Assembly (NCBI GenBank): GCA_016235595.1
Contig: JACRJX010000016.1
Span: 1-64,000 of the forward strand
Direction of reading: 5' to 3'
DNA: 64,000 nucleotides
From: Verrucomicrobiota bacterium
Lineage (GTDB): Bacteria > Verrucomicrobiota > Verrucomicrobiia > CAIQCK01
This document shows positions 26,707 to 34,996 of the stretch, piece by piece. The notes beneath the pieces were generated by a model. It saw nothing but the letters and a program-made list of their open reading frames with translations. It was not told where the DNA came from and made no database searches. Made by a program: the position numbers and the translations under genes. Every line of letters starts with the position of its first letter. Positions within the stretch are counted from its first letter, which is position 1.

Positions 26707-27744
26707 CTACTTCGTCTCTTGTGGCGCGATGGTATCGCCGCGGATGGGCGAGTAATCTTTCTCGACACGCGTCTTCTGGTTGCGCGTGACGCGGACGTTC
26801 TGAAAATAAGGCTCAAAACCGGAAGCGTCCTGCATCACGGGGAGGTTTTGCAGATGGAAGTGCAGATGCGGTTCGCTGGAGTCGCCGCTGTTGCCGCACT
26901 TGCCGATCAACTGGCCGACTTTCACGGTGTCGCCGACTTTCACGCGAAGCGAGCCGGGCATCAAGTGCGCAAGCACGCTGAACTCGCTGTCGGAGTGCTT
27001 GATCATGATGCAGTTGCCGATGGCGCAGAAGTCGTTTTGCGAGCCAGGTTCGTTGTCAGGCACCCCGTCAATCACCATGCTGACGAGACCATCGGCGGGG
27101 GCGAAGATATCGACGCCATAGGCATAGTAATCCTCGTTGGCTTTGCCCTCGTTCTTGTAGGTTTTGTTCTGCGGGTCGCGGATCACCGCATCCAGCGCGC
27201 GCCGCTGACTGCGCACGCTGCTGTGGCGATTCAGTTCCGGCGTGATACCGCCCCATCTCACATACCACTCGCCGTTGAACGGCAGTTGCAGGAGGGTCTT
27301 GTTGCGTTCGGGCAACACGATAACCGGCCCGACCGGCGTTATGTTGAGGGTGGCGATCAAGCCTTTGCGGTCGAGGGTCAACGCGAAGTTCCAGAGGCCC
27401 TGTTCGGCTTCCACCAACACACCGGTGCTGGAGCTGCCAGCCACCGAGTCCTTGATCCCGAGCAGCTTGCCGCGTTGACCGAGGATGTCGCGAAAATACG
27501 ACCGTGCCTTGATTTCCGGAAGCGCGCCGCGCATCGTCGAGGCGAGCATTTGATGGATCTTGTCCTGGTTATCGGTGTTGATGAAGCCGATCAGCTTTCT
27601 GACCGCCTTGGTGTAATCACTATCATTTGCCGTCGTCGTCGCGGGCGCCCCAATCGGCGCTATCGGCGCGGTCGCCGCGGTCGCCGCAGTTGCGCCGAGC
27701 AACAGCGCGAGCCAGACTTGAGCCATCAGACATCGCGGGATCAT
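26707..27744 (-). CDS. Exported M23-family (LytM) peptidase with atypical metal site
   Basis: A 345-residue protein with a signal peptide, an N-terminal domain of about 150 residues with a DUF3887-like look, and a C-terminal LytM/M23 domain (about 195-320). The M23 core is recognisable from FSVLAHLMPGSLRVKVGD, IGKCGNSGDSSEPH and the metal motif HLHFH. The usual first motif HxGxD reads AYGVD, so the first His is missing. Other family members near this sequence type have similar changes, so it may not be dead. An AAGGAT site overlaps the end of the upstream Gfo/Idh/MocA gene, giving a two-gene operon. Role in peptidoglycan cleavage is inferred from the fold. Confidence 0.82.
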   Translation of the reverse strand: MIPRCLMAQVWLALLLGATAATAATAPIAPIGAPATTTANDSDYTKAVRKLIGFINTDNQDKIHQMLASTMRGALPEIKARSYFRDILGQRGKLLGIKDSVAGSSSTGVLVEAEQGLWNFALTLDRKGLIATLNITPVGPVIVLPERNKTLLQLPFNGEWYVRWGGITPELNRHSSVRSQRRALDAVIRDPQNKTYKNEGKANEDYYAYGVDIFAPADGLVSMVIDGVPDNEPGSQNDFCAIGNCIMIKHSDSEFSVLAHLMPGSLRVKVGDTVKVGQLIGKCGNSGDSSEPHLHFHLQNLPVMQDASGFEPYFQNVRVTRNQKTRVEKDYSPIRGDTIAPQETK

Positions 27745-27751
27745 ATCATCC

Positions 27752-28741
27752 TTACTTGGCTCCGCATTTCTTCAATACGTCGCAGATGTTTACGGGTTGG
27801 CCATCGAGCTTCTTGCTTTCGTCGTAGGCGGTCATGAACGCGAGGATCTCGATCGTCTCGCGCTCTGGGACGGGAGAGACGCGGGTTTGGAAAAACTTGA
27901 TCACCTCGACCAGCAGCGGCGCGTAGCCGTCGTAAGTGCCGATGTCGGCTTCGCCTTTTTCGCCCTTGGCGGTGCCACCGTAGGGCTTGCTTCCCTTGGT
28001 CTTGGCGCCTTCACGGAAGATGCCCGTCCGCCCGCCGCTCCAGGTGCCGGTTACCTCGATCCGGCCGTCGCTGGTCGTGCCGCGCTTGACCGTTTCGCAG
28101 CCCGCGCCCATCACGGTGAACAGCGACTCGACGCCATGGATGCCATACCAGAACAAATCCGGATGATGCGGTTCCAGGCTGACAGGACTGGACGTCCACG
28201 CGTTGAGCACTTTGCCGACAGAACCGTTGCGGACGGCTTGCGTGTTCTTGCCGAATCTCAGAGAGGATGCACTGAACACTGGCACATTATTCTCTTTTGC
28301 GAGCCGGAAAATCTCCAGCGCATCGCTCAGCGACCCGGCCATCGGCTTGTCTATGAACAGCGGCTTGCCGGCCTTGATGACCGGTCGTGCCTGCGCCAGG
28401 TGCGGTCGTCCATCCACACTCTCTAGCATCACTGCATCCACCTGGCTGCAGAGATCTTCGATGGAATCCACGATCTTGACGCCGAAATCTTTCTGCAACT
28501 GTTCGGTGTACTTGTCCACCCGGGACCAGCTCGAGTCGATGTCCTTGCTGCCGCCTTTGAACGCGGCGACCACTTTGGCGCCAGCGACATGATTCTTGTC
28601 TTTCGGGTCATTCAACGTTTTGGTGAACGCGATGACGTGCGAAGTATCCAGTCCGATCAGGCCGATGCGAAGATCGGCGCTGAAACAAGTTGCGGTGGTG
28701 AGGACGAGGGTTGCGACGAGCAGTGAAGTTATGGTTTTCAT
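27752..28741 (-). CDS. Exported Gfo/Idh/MocA-family oxidoreductase (Sec leader)
   Basis: A 329-residue protein with a Sec-type signal peptide ending near TCFSA, then a Rossmann domain (LRIGLIGLDTSHV) with an atypical nucleotide loop. The family EKP motif appears as IDKPMAGS. The C-terminal alpha/beta domain has HPDLFWYGIHGVE. Family members oxidise or reduce sugars and related compounds using NAD(P). Unlike its two neighbours it lacks a twin-arginine leader, so how it would get its cofactor is unclear. It is followed by the M23 peptidase gene after 7 bases and is divergent from the next Gfo/Idh/MocA gene by only 31 bp. Confidence 0.85.
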   Translation of the reverse strand: MKTITSLLVATLVLTTATCFSADLRIGLIGLDTSHVIAFTKTLNDPKDKNHVAGAKVVAAFKGGSKDIDSSWSRVDKYTEQLQKDFGVKIVDSIEDLCSQVDAVMLESVDGRPHLAQARPVIKAGKPLFIDKPMAGSLSDALEIFRLAKENNVPVFSASSLRFGKNTQAVRNGSVGKVLNAWTSSPVSLEPHHPDLFWYGIHGVESLFTVMGAGCETVKRGTTSDGRIEVTGTWSGGRTGIFREGAKTKGSKPYGGTAKGEKGEADIGTYDGYAPLLVEVIKFFQTRVSPVPERETIEILAFMTAYDESKKLDGQPVNICDVLKKCGAK

Positions 28742-28763
28742 AATCTGAAGTCTTGGGTAGAAT
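28735..28763 (+). promoter_or_regulatory. Probable sigma70-type promoter for the rightward Gfo/Idh/MocA gene
   Basis: TTTTCA, a 17-base spacer, then TAGAAT lies just ahead of the ATG at 28773. Transcription would begin about 3 bases before the start codon, giving an almost leaderless mRNA. The -35 box overlaps the start codon region of the leftward gene, so the two genes share a very compact control region. No experimental support. Confidence 0.35.
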
Positions 28764-28772
28764 CATACCGCT

Positions 28773-30086
28773 ATGAACCAATCAATCAACCGTAGAGTTT
28801 TCCTCCAACAGTCCGCCACCCTTGGAGCCAGCCTGGCCGCGTGGCGCTTCGCTTCACCCGCCACGGCTGCATCGCCGAACGACAAGCTCGTTGTCGCCGT
28901 CATGGGCTGCAATGGCCGCGGCATGGTCCATATCGCCGGCCTGCTCGCTGCGCCGAACGTCGAGATCGCCTACATCTGCGACGTGGACGAACGCGCCCTG
29001 GAGAAAGGCATCAAGGCTGTCGCCAAGAAGCAGGGCAAGGAGCCCAAGGGCGTCAAGGATTTCCGCCGCATCCTCGAAGACAAATCCGTGGACGCGCTTT
29101 CCGTTGCCACGCCGAACCACTGGCACGCCATTGCCACCATCATGGCGTGCAGCGCTGGCAAACACGTCTACGTTGAGAAACCCGGCAGCCACGATCCGAA
29201 TGAGTCCGAGTTGATGGTCGCCGCGGCGCGCAAGAACAAGCGCGTCGTCCAGATGGGCAACCAGCGCCGCAGCATGGCTGGCGTCATCGAAGCGATCGAG
29301 AAGGTTCGCAGCGGTGTCATCGGCAAGGTGTTGACGGTGCGCTGCTACTACACGCGCAACCGCGACACCATCGGCCGCGGCAAGCCCGCGCCCGTGCCGC
29401 CGTGGCTCGATTGGACGCTTTGGCAGGGTGCCGCGCCCGACCGGCCCTTCGTGGACAACGTCGTCCACTATAACTGGCACTGGTTCTGGCACTGGGGCAA
29501 CGGTGAACTCGGCAACAACGCCATCCATTCCGTGGACTTGGCGCGCTGGGGCCTTGGCGTCGACGCGCCACGCCGCGTCACCTTCGGCGGTGGCCGCTAT
29601 CGTTTCCAGGATGACCAGGAAACGCCCGACACCGGCGTCGCGACGTTCGATTACGGCGACAAACTCATTACGTGGGAGCAGAGCAGCAGCCACAACCGCA
29701 AGGCTGATCAGCAGAGCACGGTGAACTTCTATGGCGAGGACGGCATGCTGGCCATGGTCGGCACCGGCTACAAACTCTACGACGTGAAGGGCAAGGAGAT
29801 TGGCGGCTACAAGACCAGCGGCGAAGGCGACACCGTGCGCGGTCCCGGTGGCGAGAACGAGCACTTCGCCAACTTTGTGGAATGCGTCCGGCAGGACAAG
29901 CGCCCGAACTCCGACATCGGCGAATGCCAGAAGAGCACGATGCTCTGCCACTACGCCAACATCGCCTATCGCACCGGTCGTACCATCAACGTGGACCAGA
30001 AGACCGGCAAGATCATCGGTGACCTGAAGGCCATGACCTTTTGGCGCCGCCCGCAGTATCGCAAGGGTTGGGAACCGAAAGTGTAG
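28773..30086 (+). CDS. Exported Gfo/Idh/MocA-family oxidoreductase (Tat leader)
   Basis: A 437-residue protein with a twin-arginine leader (NRRVFLQQSATLGASLAAW, Arg7-Arg8), so it is folded with its nucleotide before export. The Rossmann part has VAVMGCNGRG and the catalytic EKP motif in YVEKPGSHD. The C-terminal domain has the conserved WHWFWHWGNGELGNNAIH region. Such proteins are abundant in Planctomycetes and Verrucomicrobia, where they are thought to act on sugars or glycan breakdown products. The next gene downstream is a paralogue. Confidence 0.9.
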   Translation: MNQSINRRVFLQQSATLGASLAAWRFASPATAASPNDKLVVAVMGCNGRGMVHIAGLLAAPNVEIAYICDVDERALEKGIKAVAKKQGKEPKGVKDFRRILEDKSVDALSVATPNHWHAIATIMACSAGKHVYVEKPGSHDPNESELMVAAARKNKRVVQMGNQRRSMAGVIEAIEKVRSGVIGKVLTVRCYYTRNRDTIGRGKPAPVPPWLDWTLWQGAAPDRPFVDNVVHYNWHWFWHWGNGELGNNAIHSVDLARWGLGVDAPRRVTFGGGRYRFQDDQETPDTGVATFDYGDKLITWEQSSSHNRKADQQSTVNFYGEDGMLAMVGTGYKLYDVKGKEIGGYKTSGEGDTVRGPGGENEHFANFVECVRQDKRPNSDIGECQKSTMLCHYANIAYRTGRTINVDQKTGKIIGDLKAMTFWRRPQYRKGWEPKV

Positions 30087-30171
30087 CGCGTAGAAACCCG
30101 GCGGCATGCTGGCGTTTGGCGTCGGACGGAATCTGCTTGTCACCGCGGCTTGGCCGGCGTAGAGAGGCGTT

Positions 30172-31542
30172 ATGAAAATGCCTCTCGCTTCCGCCTTTGT
30201 CTCCCACCGTATGAACCGACGTCGCTTCCTGCAGTCCTCTGCGTTCGCTGCGGGAGCGACCGTGCTTGGCGCGCCGGCGTTTCTGCGCGGCCAGAATCTC
30301 AATAACAAACTCAACGTCGCTGTCGTCGGTGCTGGCGGACGCGGCGGCAGCAACATGGGCGAGGTCGGCAAGACCGAGAACATCGTAGCGCTCTGCGATG
30401 TGTTCGAGACGAACATCGAGAAGGCGGCGCAGAAGTTCTCGCAGGCGAAGAAATTCACCGACTTCCGCAAGCTGTTCGACGATGCGAAGAGTTTCGACGC
30501 CGTCGTGGTCAGCACCACCGAACACACGCATGCGCTGGTCGTCATGCGGGCGCTGAAGCACAAGAAGCATGTTTATTGTGAGAAGCCGCTCACGCACGAC
30601 GTCTATGAGTGCCGCCAGATTCGCGAGACGCTGCGCGGCCTCAAGGTTGCCACGCAGATGGGCACGCAAATCCATGCCGGCGACAACTACCGCCGTGTGG
30701 TCGAATTGATTCAGAGCGGCGCGATCGGTACGGTGCGCGAGGCGCACGTTTGGGTGGACCGCACGTGGGGCCGGCAGAGTCCGGAGGATGCGAAGACCTA
30801 CGGCGACCGCGTGAGCAGCCAGGAGCGGCCGAAGGAAGAGGAACCAGTGCCAGCGGGCCTGAATTGGGATCTCTGGATCGGTCCCGCGCCATTCCGACCG
30901 TTCAATTCAATCTACTGGCCCGGCTCGAAGTGGTATCGCTGGTGGGACTTCGGTAATGGCACCATGTCCGACCTCGGCAGCCACTGGAACGACCTGCCGT
31001 TTTGGGCGCTCAAGCTCGACGCGCCACTTACCATCGAGGGCGCTGGCCCGGCGCCGCACCCGGAGATCGCGCCCGCGACCATGAGTGCGACCTACACGTA
31101 TGGCGCGCGCGGAGAACTGCCGCCGGTGAAGCTCACGTGGTATCAGGGCCAGATGAAGCCGCCGCAATACACCGAAGGCAAAATCCCGGCGTGGAAGAGT
31201 GCGGCGCTGTTCGTCGGCGACAAAGGCATGCTGCTTTCCGACTACGGGAAGCATGTGCTGTTGCCGGAGGACAAGTTCAAGGATTTCAAGCGCCCCGACC
31301 CGTCCATCCCGAAGTCGCTCGGTCATCACGCCGAATGGGTTGACGCCTGCAAGACGGGCAAGCCGACCACGTGCAACTTCGAATACTCCGGTGCGCTCAC
31401 TGAAGCCAACCACCTCGGCAACGTTGCTTACCGCCTCGGCAAGAAGCTTGAGTGGGATACCGTTGCGCTCAAGGCGAAGAACTGCCCCGAAGCCGACGCC
31501 CTCATCCGCCGGCCATACCGGAAGGGCTGGACGTTGGTATGA
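30172..31542 (+). CDS. Exported Gfo/Idh/MocA-family oxidoreductase (Tat leader), second copy
   Basis: A 456-residue paralogue of the preceding gene. The Tat motif is [11 protein letters not shown]; a GAGAGG site supports the ATG at 30172, though the ATG at 30211 would give a shorter leader. The Rossmann loop is [11 protein letters not shown] and the catalytic motif is CEKPLTHD. The C-terminal region has [16 protein letters not shown]. Predicted to be a periplasmic NAD(P)-dependent sugar oxidoreductase. It lies 85 bp downstream of its paralogue and could share its transcript. Confidence 0.9.
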   Translation: MKMPLASAFVSHRMNRRRFLQSSAFAAGATVLGAPAFLRGQNLNNKLNVAVVGAGGRGGSNMGEVGKTENIVALCDVFETNIEKAAQKFSQAKKFTDFRKLFDDAKSFDAVVVSTTEHTHALVVMRALKHKKHVYCEKPLTHDVYECRQIRETLRGLKVATQMGTQIHAGDNYRRVVELIQSGAIGTVREAHVWVDRTWGRQSPEDAKTYGDRVSSQERPKEEEPVPAGLNWDLWIGPAPFRPFNSIYWPGSKWYRWWDFGNGTMSDLGSHWNDLPFWALKLDAPLTIEGAGPAPHPEIAPATMSATYTYGARGELPPVKLTWYQGQMKPPQYTEGKIPAWKSAALFVGDKGMLLSDYGKHVLLPEDKFKDFKRPDPSIPKSLGHHAEWVDACKTGKPTTCNFEYSGALTEANHLGNVAYRLGKKLEWDTVALKAKNCPEADALIRRPYRKGWTLV

Positions 31543-31633
31543 GGCGGAAGTTATGCGACTGTGGCAAGAAGAAGTCCATGTCAGTCTCAACTGAACATGG
31601 ATTGTGGTATTTGTTAACCTGTCTGAAACTCAA

Positions 31634-32203
31634 ATGAGCAATCAGGCATTTACTTTGCCCGTCAAGCATCCGCTGGTGTTTGGTCTTGTTGCTTCGAGTT
31701 TCTTTTTTGCTGTCGCTATCATTGTTGGATTCGGATCTGTAGTTCTAAATGCTTTTGCTCAGTCATTTGCCTGTTGGGGCGACGGTGCAACAAAGTCTCT
31801 TAATCCTGAACAGAGGGCTGTAAACGGTGTTTGTTTTGTGCTTCTCAATTGCTCTTACTTCGTTGTGAGTGCTGTGGGTATGTTGTTCGCAGGCCGTCGA
31901 AAAGTTCTTTCCGTGTTTGCTGTTGTTGCCCACAGTTTGTTGATTATAGCTGTGTGCATCTTCTTTAGAGATGCTGGACGCGGAAATATTGAGGCAGTGG
32001 TTTTTGTTGTTTTCTTGATTGGGCTTGTTTTCTTTCCTTTCTTCCTCGTTTGGACATTGATGTTTGCGATTGTGAAGGACAATCGCTATTCCCCCTCTCG
32101 GGGGAAGATGATTTCTGACGAGAGCAAAAGGTGTGGTTCCGCAAACGAAGTCAACGTGACGAACTCGCGCCCTTGTACCACACCGTCAGATGCAGGTCGG
32201 TGA
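31634..32203 (+). CDS. Hypothetical membrane protein in an AT-rich island
   Basis: About 189 residues from the ATG at 31634; a GTG at 31604 is also possible and neither has a clear ribosome site. Four hydrophobic segments are evident (around PLVFGLVASSFFFAVAII, FVLLNCSYFVVSAVG, VVAHSLLIIAVCIFF, VFVVFLIGLVFFPFF). I recognise no family. The base composition is strikingly AT rich with T-rich codons, unlike every neighbour, which suggests recent acquisition. The last 30 or so residues look less coding-like, so the true C-terminus may have been altered. Confidence 0.55.
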   Translation: MSNQAFTLPVKHPLVFGLVASSFFFAVAIIVGFGSVVLNAFAQSFACWGDGATKSLNPEQRAVNGVCFVLLNCSYFVVSAVGMLFAGRRKVLSVFAVVAHSLLIIAVCIFFRDAGRGNIEAVVFVVFLIGLVFFPFFLVWTLMFAIVKDNRYSPSRGKMISDESKRCGSANEVNVTNSRPCTTPSDAGR

Positions 32204-32498
32204 GTGAACCGCAGCTTTGGGATGCGGGCGTGACCGTGACGGCGTTGGCACCTTGTTTCACCAACCTGGCGTTCAATATGAACTCCAGTCAGTCTTTGAC
32301 GACTGCGTCGCCGACGAGCGGGACGTTGTTGAGTGTGATCGTGGCGTTGGCGGGTTGTTTCAACGCTTTGAATTATAACCGCAGCGCCAATACAGGGCCC
32401 GCGCCTTTAGACTCCTGTTCTCCACTGCCGCACAGAACCCGTCGTCGTCAGCGAGCAATAACGCAGCCCCAGCTAAGCCCACCGGAATGCCGTGCGTT
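32204..32498. other. Gene-free stretch, possible gene remnant
   Basis: About 295 bp between the AT-rich membrane protein and the convergent metallophosphoesterase gene. No full gene is visible. On the minus strand a short run reads like coding sequence (QPANATITLNNVPLVGD, then a stop) but has a stop codon a few codons upstream, so it may be a fragment of a lost gene. No repeat, terminator or RNA gene was recognised. Confidence 0.3.
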
Positions 32499-33416
32499 TC
32501 ACGACGCTCGCCACTTCAATTCCACCGTCTGCCCGTGTTGAGCGTGGGCATGATCCGTGCAATTGAGCCGGAGCCGCGCGCCGTCGGGTTTCAGCGTCGC
32601 CAGCACCCAGCCGGACGGCACGCTTTTGCCAAACACGTAGGCGACCGCCGGCAGGTTGATGAAGTGGATGCCGCTCTCGTGGCGCGTGACCTTCCAGACG
32701 TGGGAGTGGCCGAAGACATAGGCTTTCACCTGCTTGCGCGGCACGATCACTTCCAGCAACTGCGCGGTGTCGAGCAAGCCGGTCGGCTTTTCACTCTTGC
32801 AATCGTCGGGATAATGGTGTGCGGCGAGGATTGCCGGCTTGTCTGTGTTGGCGTCAAGCGTCTGGGCGAGCCACGCCAACTGGGTTTCGCCAAGCACACC
32901 GGGCGTGCTGTTGGTTCGATCGAGTGAGTCGAGCAGGAACCAGTTTGCGTGCGGTGAGCGGACCAGGGAGATACAGCGGTCGGCACTCGGCCGGCGCGTG
33001 GCTTTCGCCTCGGCGAACGCTGCGCGCAGACGGTTGCGAACATCGTGATTGCCGGGAGCGAGGTGGAGCGGGATCTGCGCCGCGCGAATTGGCTGTGCCA
33101 ATCTGGCAAACGTTGCATAATCGCCCACCTCACCTCTGTCGAATGCGCAATCACCGGTGATGAGTGCTGCGCCGGGCCGTTGCGGCAACTCGACGATCTC
33201 GCGAACGGCGGTTTCGAAATGCTCGGCCAGGTTCACCTCCCGCGCAACCTTCGCGCGATCGGCGGCGATGTGCGTGTCGGAGAGCAGCGCCCACGTGTTC
33301 AGGTCGGCGGTCTTCTCCTCAGCCCACAGATGGCGGGGAAACAACAGACTCGCGCTTGCGGCAAGCGAGCCTCTTAGAAACTGCCGACGCGTGATCGGCG
33401 GAATGTAGATGGGCAT
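32499..33416 (-). CDS. Exported metallophosphoesterase (calcineurin-like), Tat leader
   Basis: A 305-residue protein with a twin-arginine leader (TRRQFLRGSLAASASLL). The five metal and catalytic motifs of the calcineurin-like family are in order: SDTH, GDC, GNHD, AAHHYP and GHSH. The likely substrate is a phosphomonoester or phosphodiester in the periplasm. The start codon is 5 bases after the stop of the ceramidase-like gene, whose end supplies a GGAA ribosome site, so the genes are coupled. Confidence 0.88.
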   Translation of the reverse strand: MPIYIPPITRRQFLRGSLAASASLLFPRHLWAEEKTADLNTWALLSDTHIAADRAKVAREVNLAEHFETAVREIVELPQRPGAALITGDCAFDRGEVGDYATFARLAQPIRAAQIPLHLAPGNHDVRNRLRAAFAEAKATRRPSADRCISLVRSPHANWFLLDSLDRTNSTPGVLGETQLAWLAQTLDANTDKPAILAAHHYPDDCKSEKPTGLLDTAQLLEVIVPRKQVKAYVFGHSHVWKVTRHESGIHFINLPAVAYVFGKSVPSGWVLATLKPDGARLRLNCTDHAHAQHGQTVELKWRAS

Positions 33417-33421
33417 GGGAT

Positions 33422-34975
33422 TTATTCCAGTTCAGGCGGCACAGCGCCGTAACCCCAAGGTGTTTTGGACACCGGGGGAGGTGGCGGTTGCGGCACGGGG
33501 CCGGGCGTCATCTCATTAGCCAGTGCGATGCCGGTGTTTGCCATTTGACGGCCGGCGGTGATTTCGAGGTTGCTGTAACCGCTCAGGCGCGTTTCATAGC
33601 CGCCGCCGTGCGGGCCGAACGCCTCCTCGGTTGGCACATAACCGCAGATGCCATTGGCTAACTCGACGGGAAACGTAAACGGAAACTTGCTGCCCTTTTT
33701 GATGTCGAGGCCGAACTGCACGAAATACTCCGCCATGTTCGTCACGAACACCGCCGGGCCGACCTGCACAGCCTGCACCTCCACCTCTACCTGTGGCCGC
33801 GACTTCATGAGCGCGTCGAGCACCACCGTTTCCTTTGCGAACGTCCATTCAGTCGCGCCGACTTCCTTCGGGGTTTTCTGGACCAGCTCCAGCGCCTTCT
33901 TCACTTTCTCGGGAGAGGGTGGACGCCGCTTGATGTTCCAGACCTTTTGTCGCACATCGAGCGGGATGTCGCTGCCCGCGCCGCGCCGGATCAGCAGCAG
34001 CGTCTTGAACGCCTCCGCGCCGACGCGACCGCCGACGAGCTGGCACCATTCCTCAGCCGCGGGGTTTTGTGTCTTGGTGAGGTTATCCACTTGTGTGACG
34101 TCACCACACGCGCCTTGCATGAAGACCACGGGCAGCGAGGCGTTGCCGGTCGCGCCGCGCAGCGTCTGCTCCATCGCCCAAATCCAGTTCGCCGAGATGC
34201 CGCCGGGCGCGGTCGTTGCATGGCAGGAGAAGTTCACCACCACGCCGAGCAGGTTGCCCTTCAAGTCCCACACACCCACGACGCCGACCTGCGGGTCGGT
34301 CGGCCCCGCGTAGCCAACGATGTCGGGATAGCCCGCGCCGGGATGCGTGTAGCTCAAGCCGTTCTTCATGCGCATGCGGCGGTTGAAAGCGACCTTGTCC
34401 TCGTGGCCGAAGCCGACGGCGACCTTCGCGTCAGTGCGCAGGTCGTTGGCGAACACAACGGCCTCGACGGCCTGCCGCTTGAGCAGTTGCGTGTAACCGG
34501 GATTGGACACGATGGACTTGTCGTTGACCAGTTCCTTGACCAGCGGTGAGGCGTTGTCGAAATCGCCCGGCTCGCTCATGCCCATGGGCCCCGATGAATG
34601 CGAGTGCGATGCGCCGATGAGCACACACTCCGGCTTGATGCCGCAGCGCTTTTCGATTTCGGCGCGCACTTCCTTCACGAAGTGGCGCGTTACGAACAGC
34701 ATATCCATCGCGACGAGCGCGACGCGCTTCTTGCCGTCGTCGAACACGACGGCGCGGACCTTGCACGGGTCGTGGAAAATCCGGTGATAGCTCTTGCCGT
34801 AGCCGCCGGGCGCTTCCATGCCGATGTCGGGCGTGATGTCACGCTCGGCGAAGCCGGCCTTGAAGACGGGCGGCTTCGGCGCGGGCGCTTTCTGTTGGGC
34901 GCTGGCCGGGCTGAACGTGACGGCGATGGTTGTGCAAACCACCACCATGAGTTTGACGAAGTTTCTAGGATTCAT
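33422..34975 (-). CDS. Neutral/alkaline ceramidase-like secreted hydrolase
   Basis: A 517-residue protein with a signal peptide cleaved near ASAQQ, followed by the N-terminal domain of the neutral ceramidase family (FKAGFAERDITPD). The putative zinc-binding His in GASHSHSSGP (124 and 126) and the His in VNFSCHATTAPGG match metal positions known in Pseudomonas ceramidase. Many Planctomycete and Verrucomicrobial members of this family have unknown substrates, so ceramide is only one option. A GGAGAAA site precedes the ATG. It is the middle gene of a three-gene leftward operon. Confidence 0.82.
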   Translation of the reverse strand: MNPRNFVKLMVVVCTTIAVTFSPASAQQKAPAPKPPVFKAGFAERDITPDIGMEAPGGYGKSYHRIFHDPCKVRAVVFDDGKKRVALVAMDMLFVTRHFVKEVRAEIEKRCGIKPECVLIGASHSHSSGPMGMSEPGDFDNASPLVKELVNDKSIVSNPGYTQLLKRQAVEAVVFANDLRTDAKVAVGFGHEDKVAFNRRMRMKNGLSYTHPGAGYPDIVGYAGPTDPQVGVVGVWDLKGNLLGVVVNFSCHATTAPGGISANWIWAMEQTLRGATGNASLPVVFMQGACGDVTQVDNLTKTQNPAAEEWCQLVGGRVGAEAFKTLLLIRRGAGSDIPLDVRQKVWNIKRRPPSPEKVKKALELVQKTPKEVGATEWTFAKETVVLDALMKSRPQVEVEVQAVQVGPAVFVTNMAEYFVQFGLDIKKGSKFPFTFPVELANGICGYVPTEEAFGPHGGGYETRLSGYSNLEITAGRQMANTGIALANEMTPGPVPQPPPPPVSKTPWGYGAVPPELE

Positions 34976-34996
34976 GGAATTGTTTCTCCGCAGTCT

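Noticed and set aside
28854..30563. 569-codon minus-strand frame over the Gfo/Idh/MocA genes
   Set aside because: Shadow frame; the plus-strand genes have Tat leaders and catalytic motifs.
32131..32541. 136-codon plus-strand frame after the AT-rich gene
   Set aside because: Composition is not protein-like and it runs into the convergent phosphoesterase gene.
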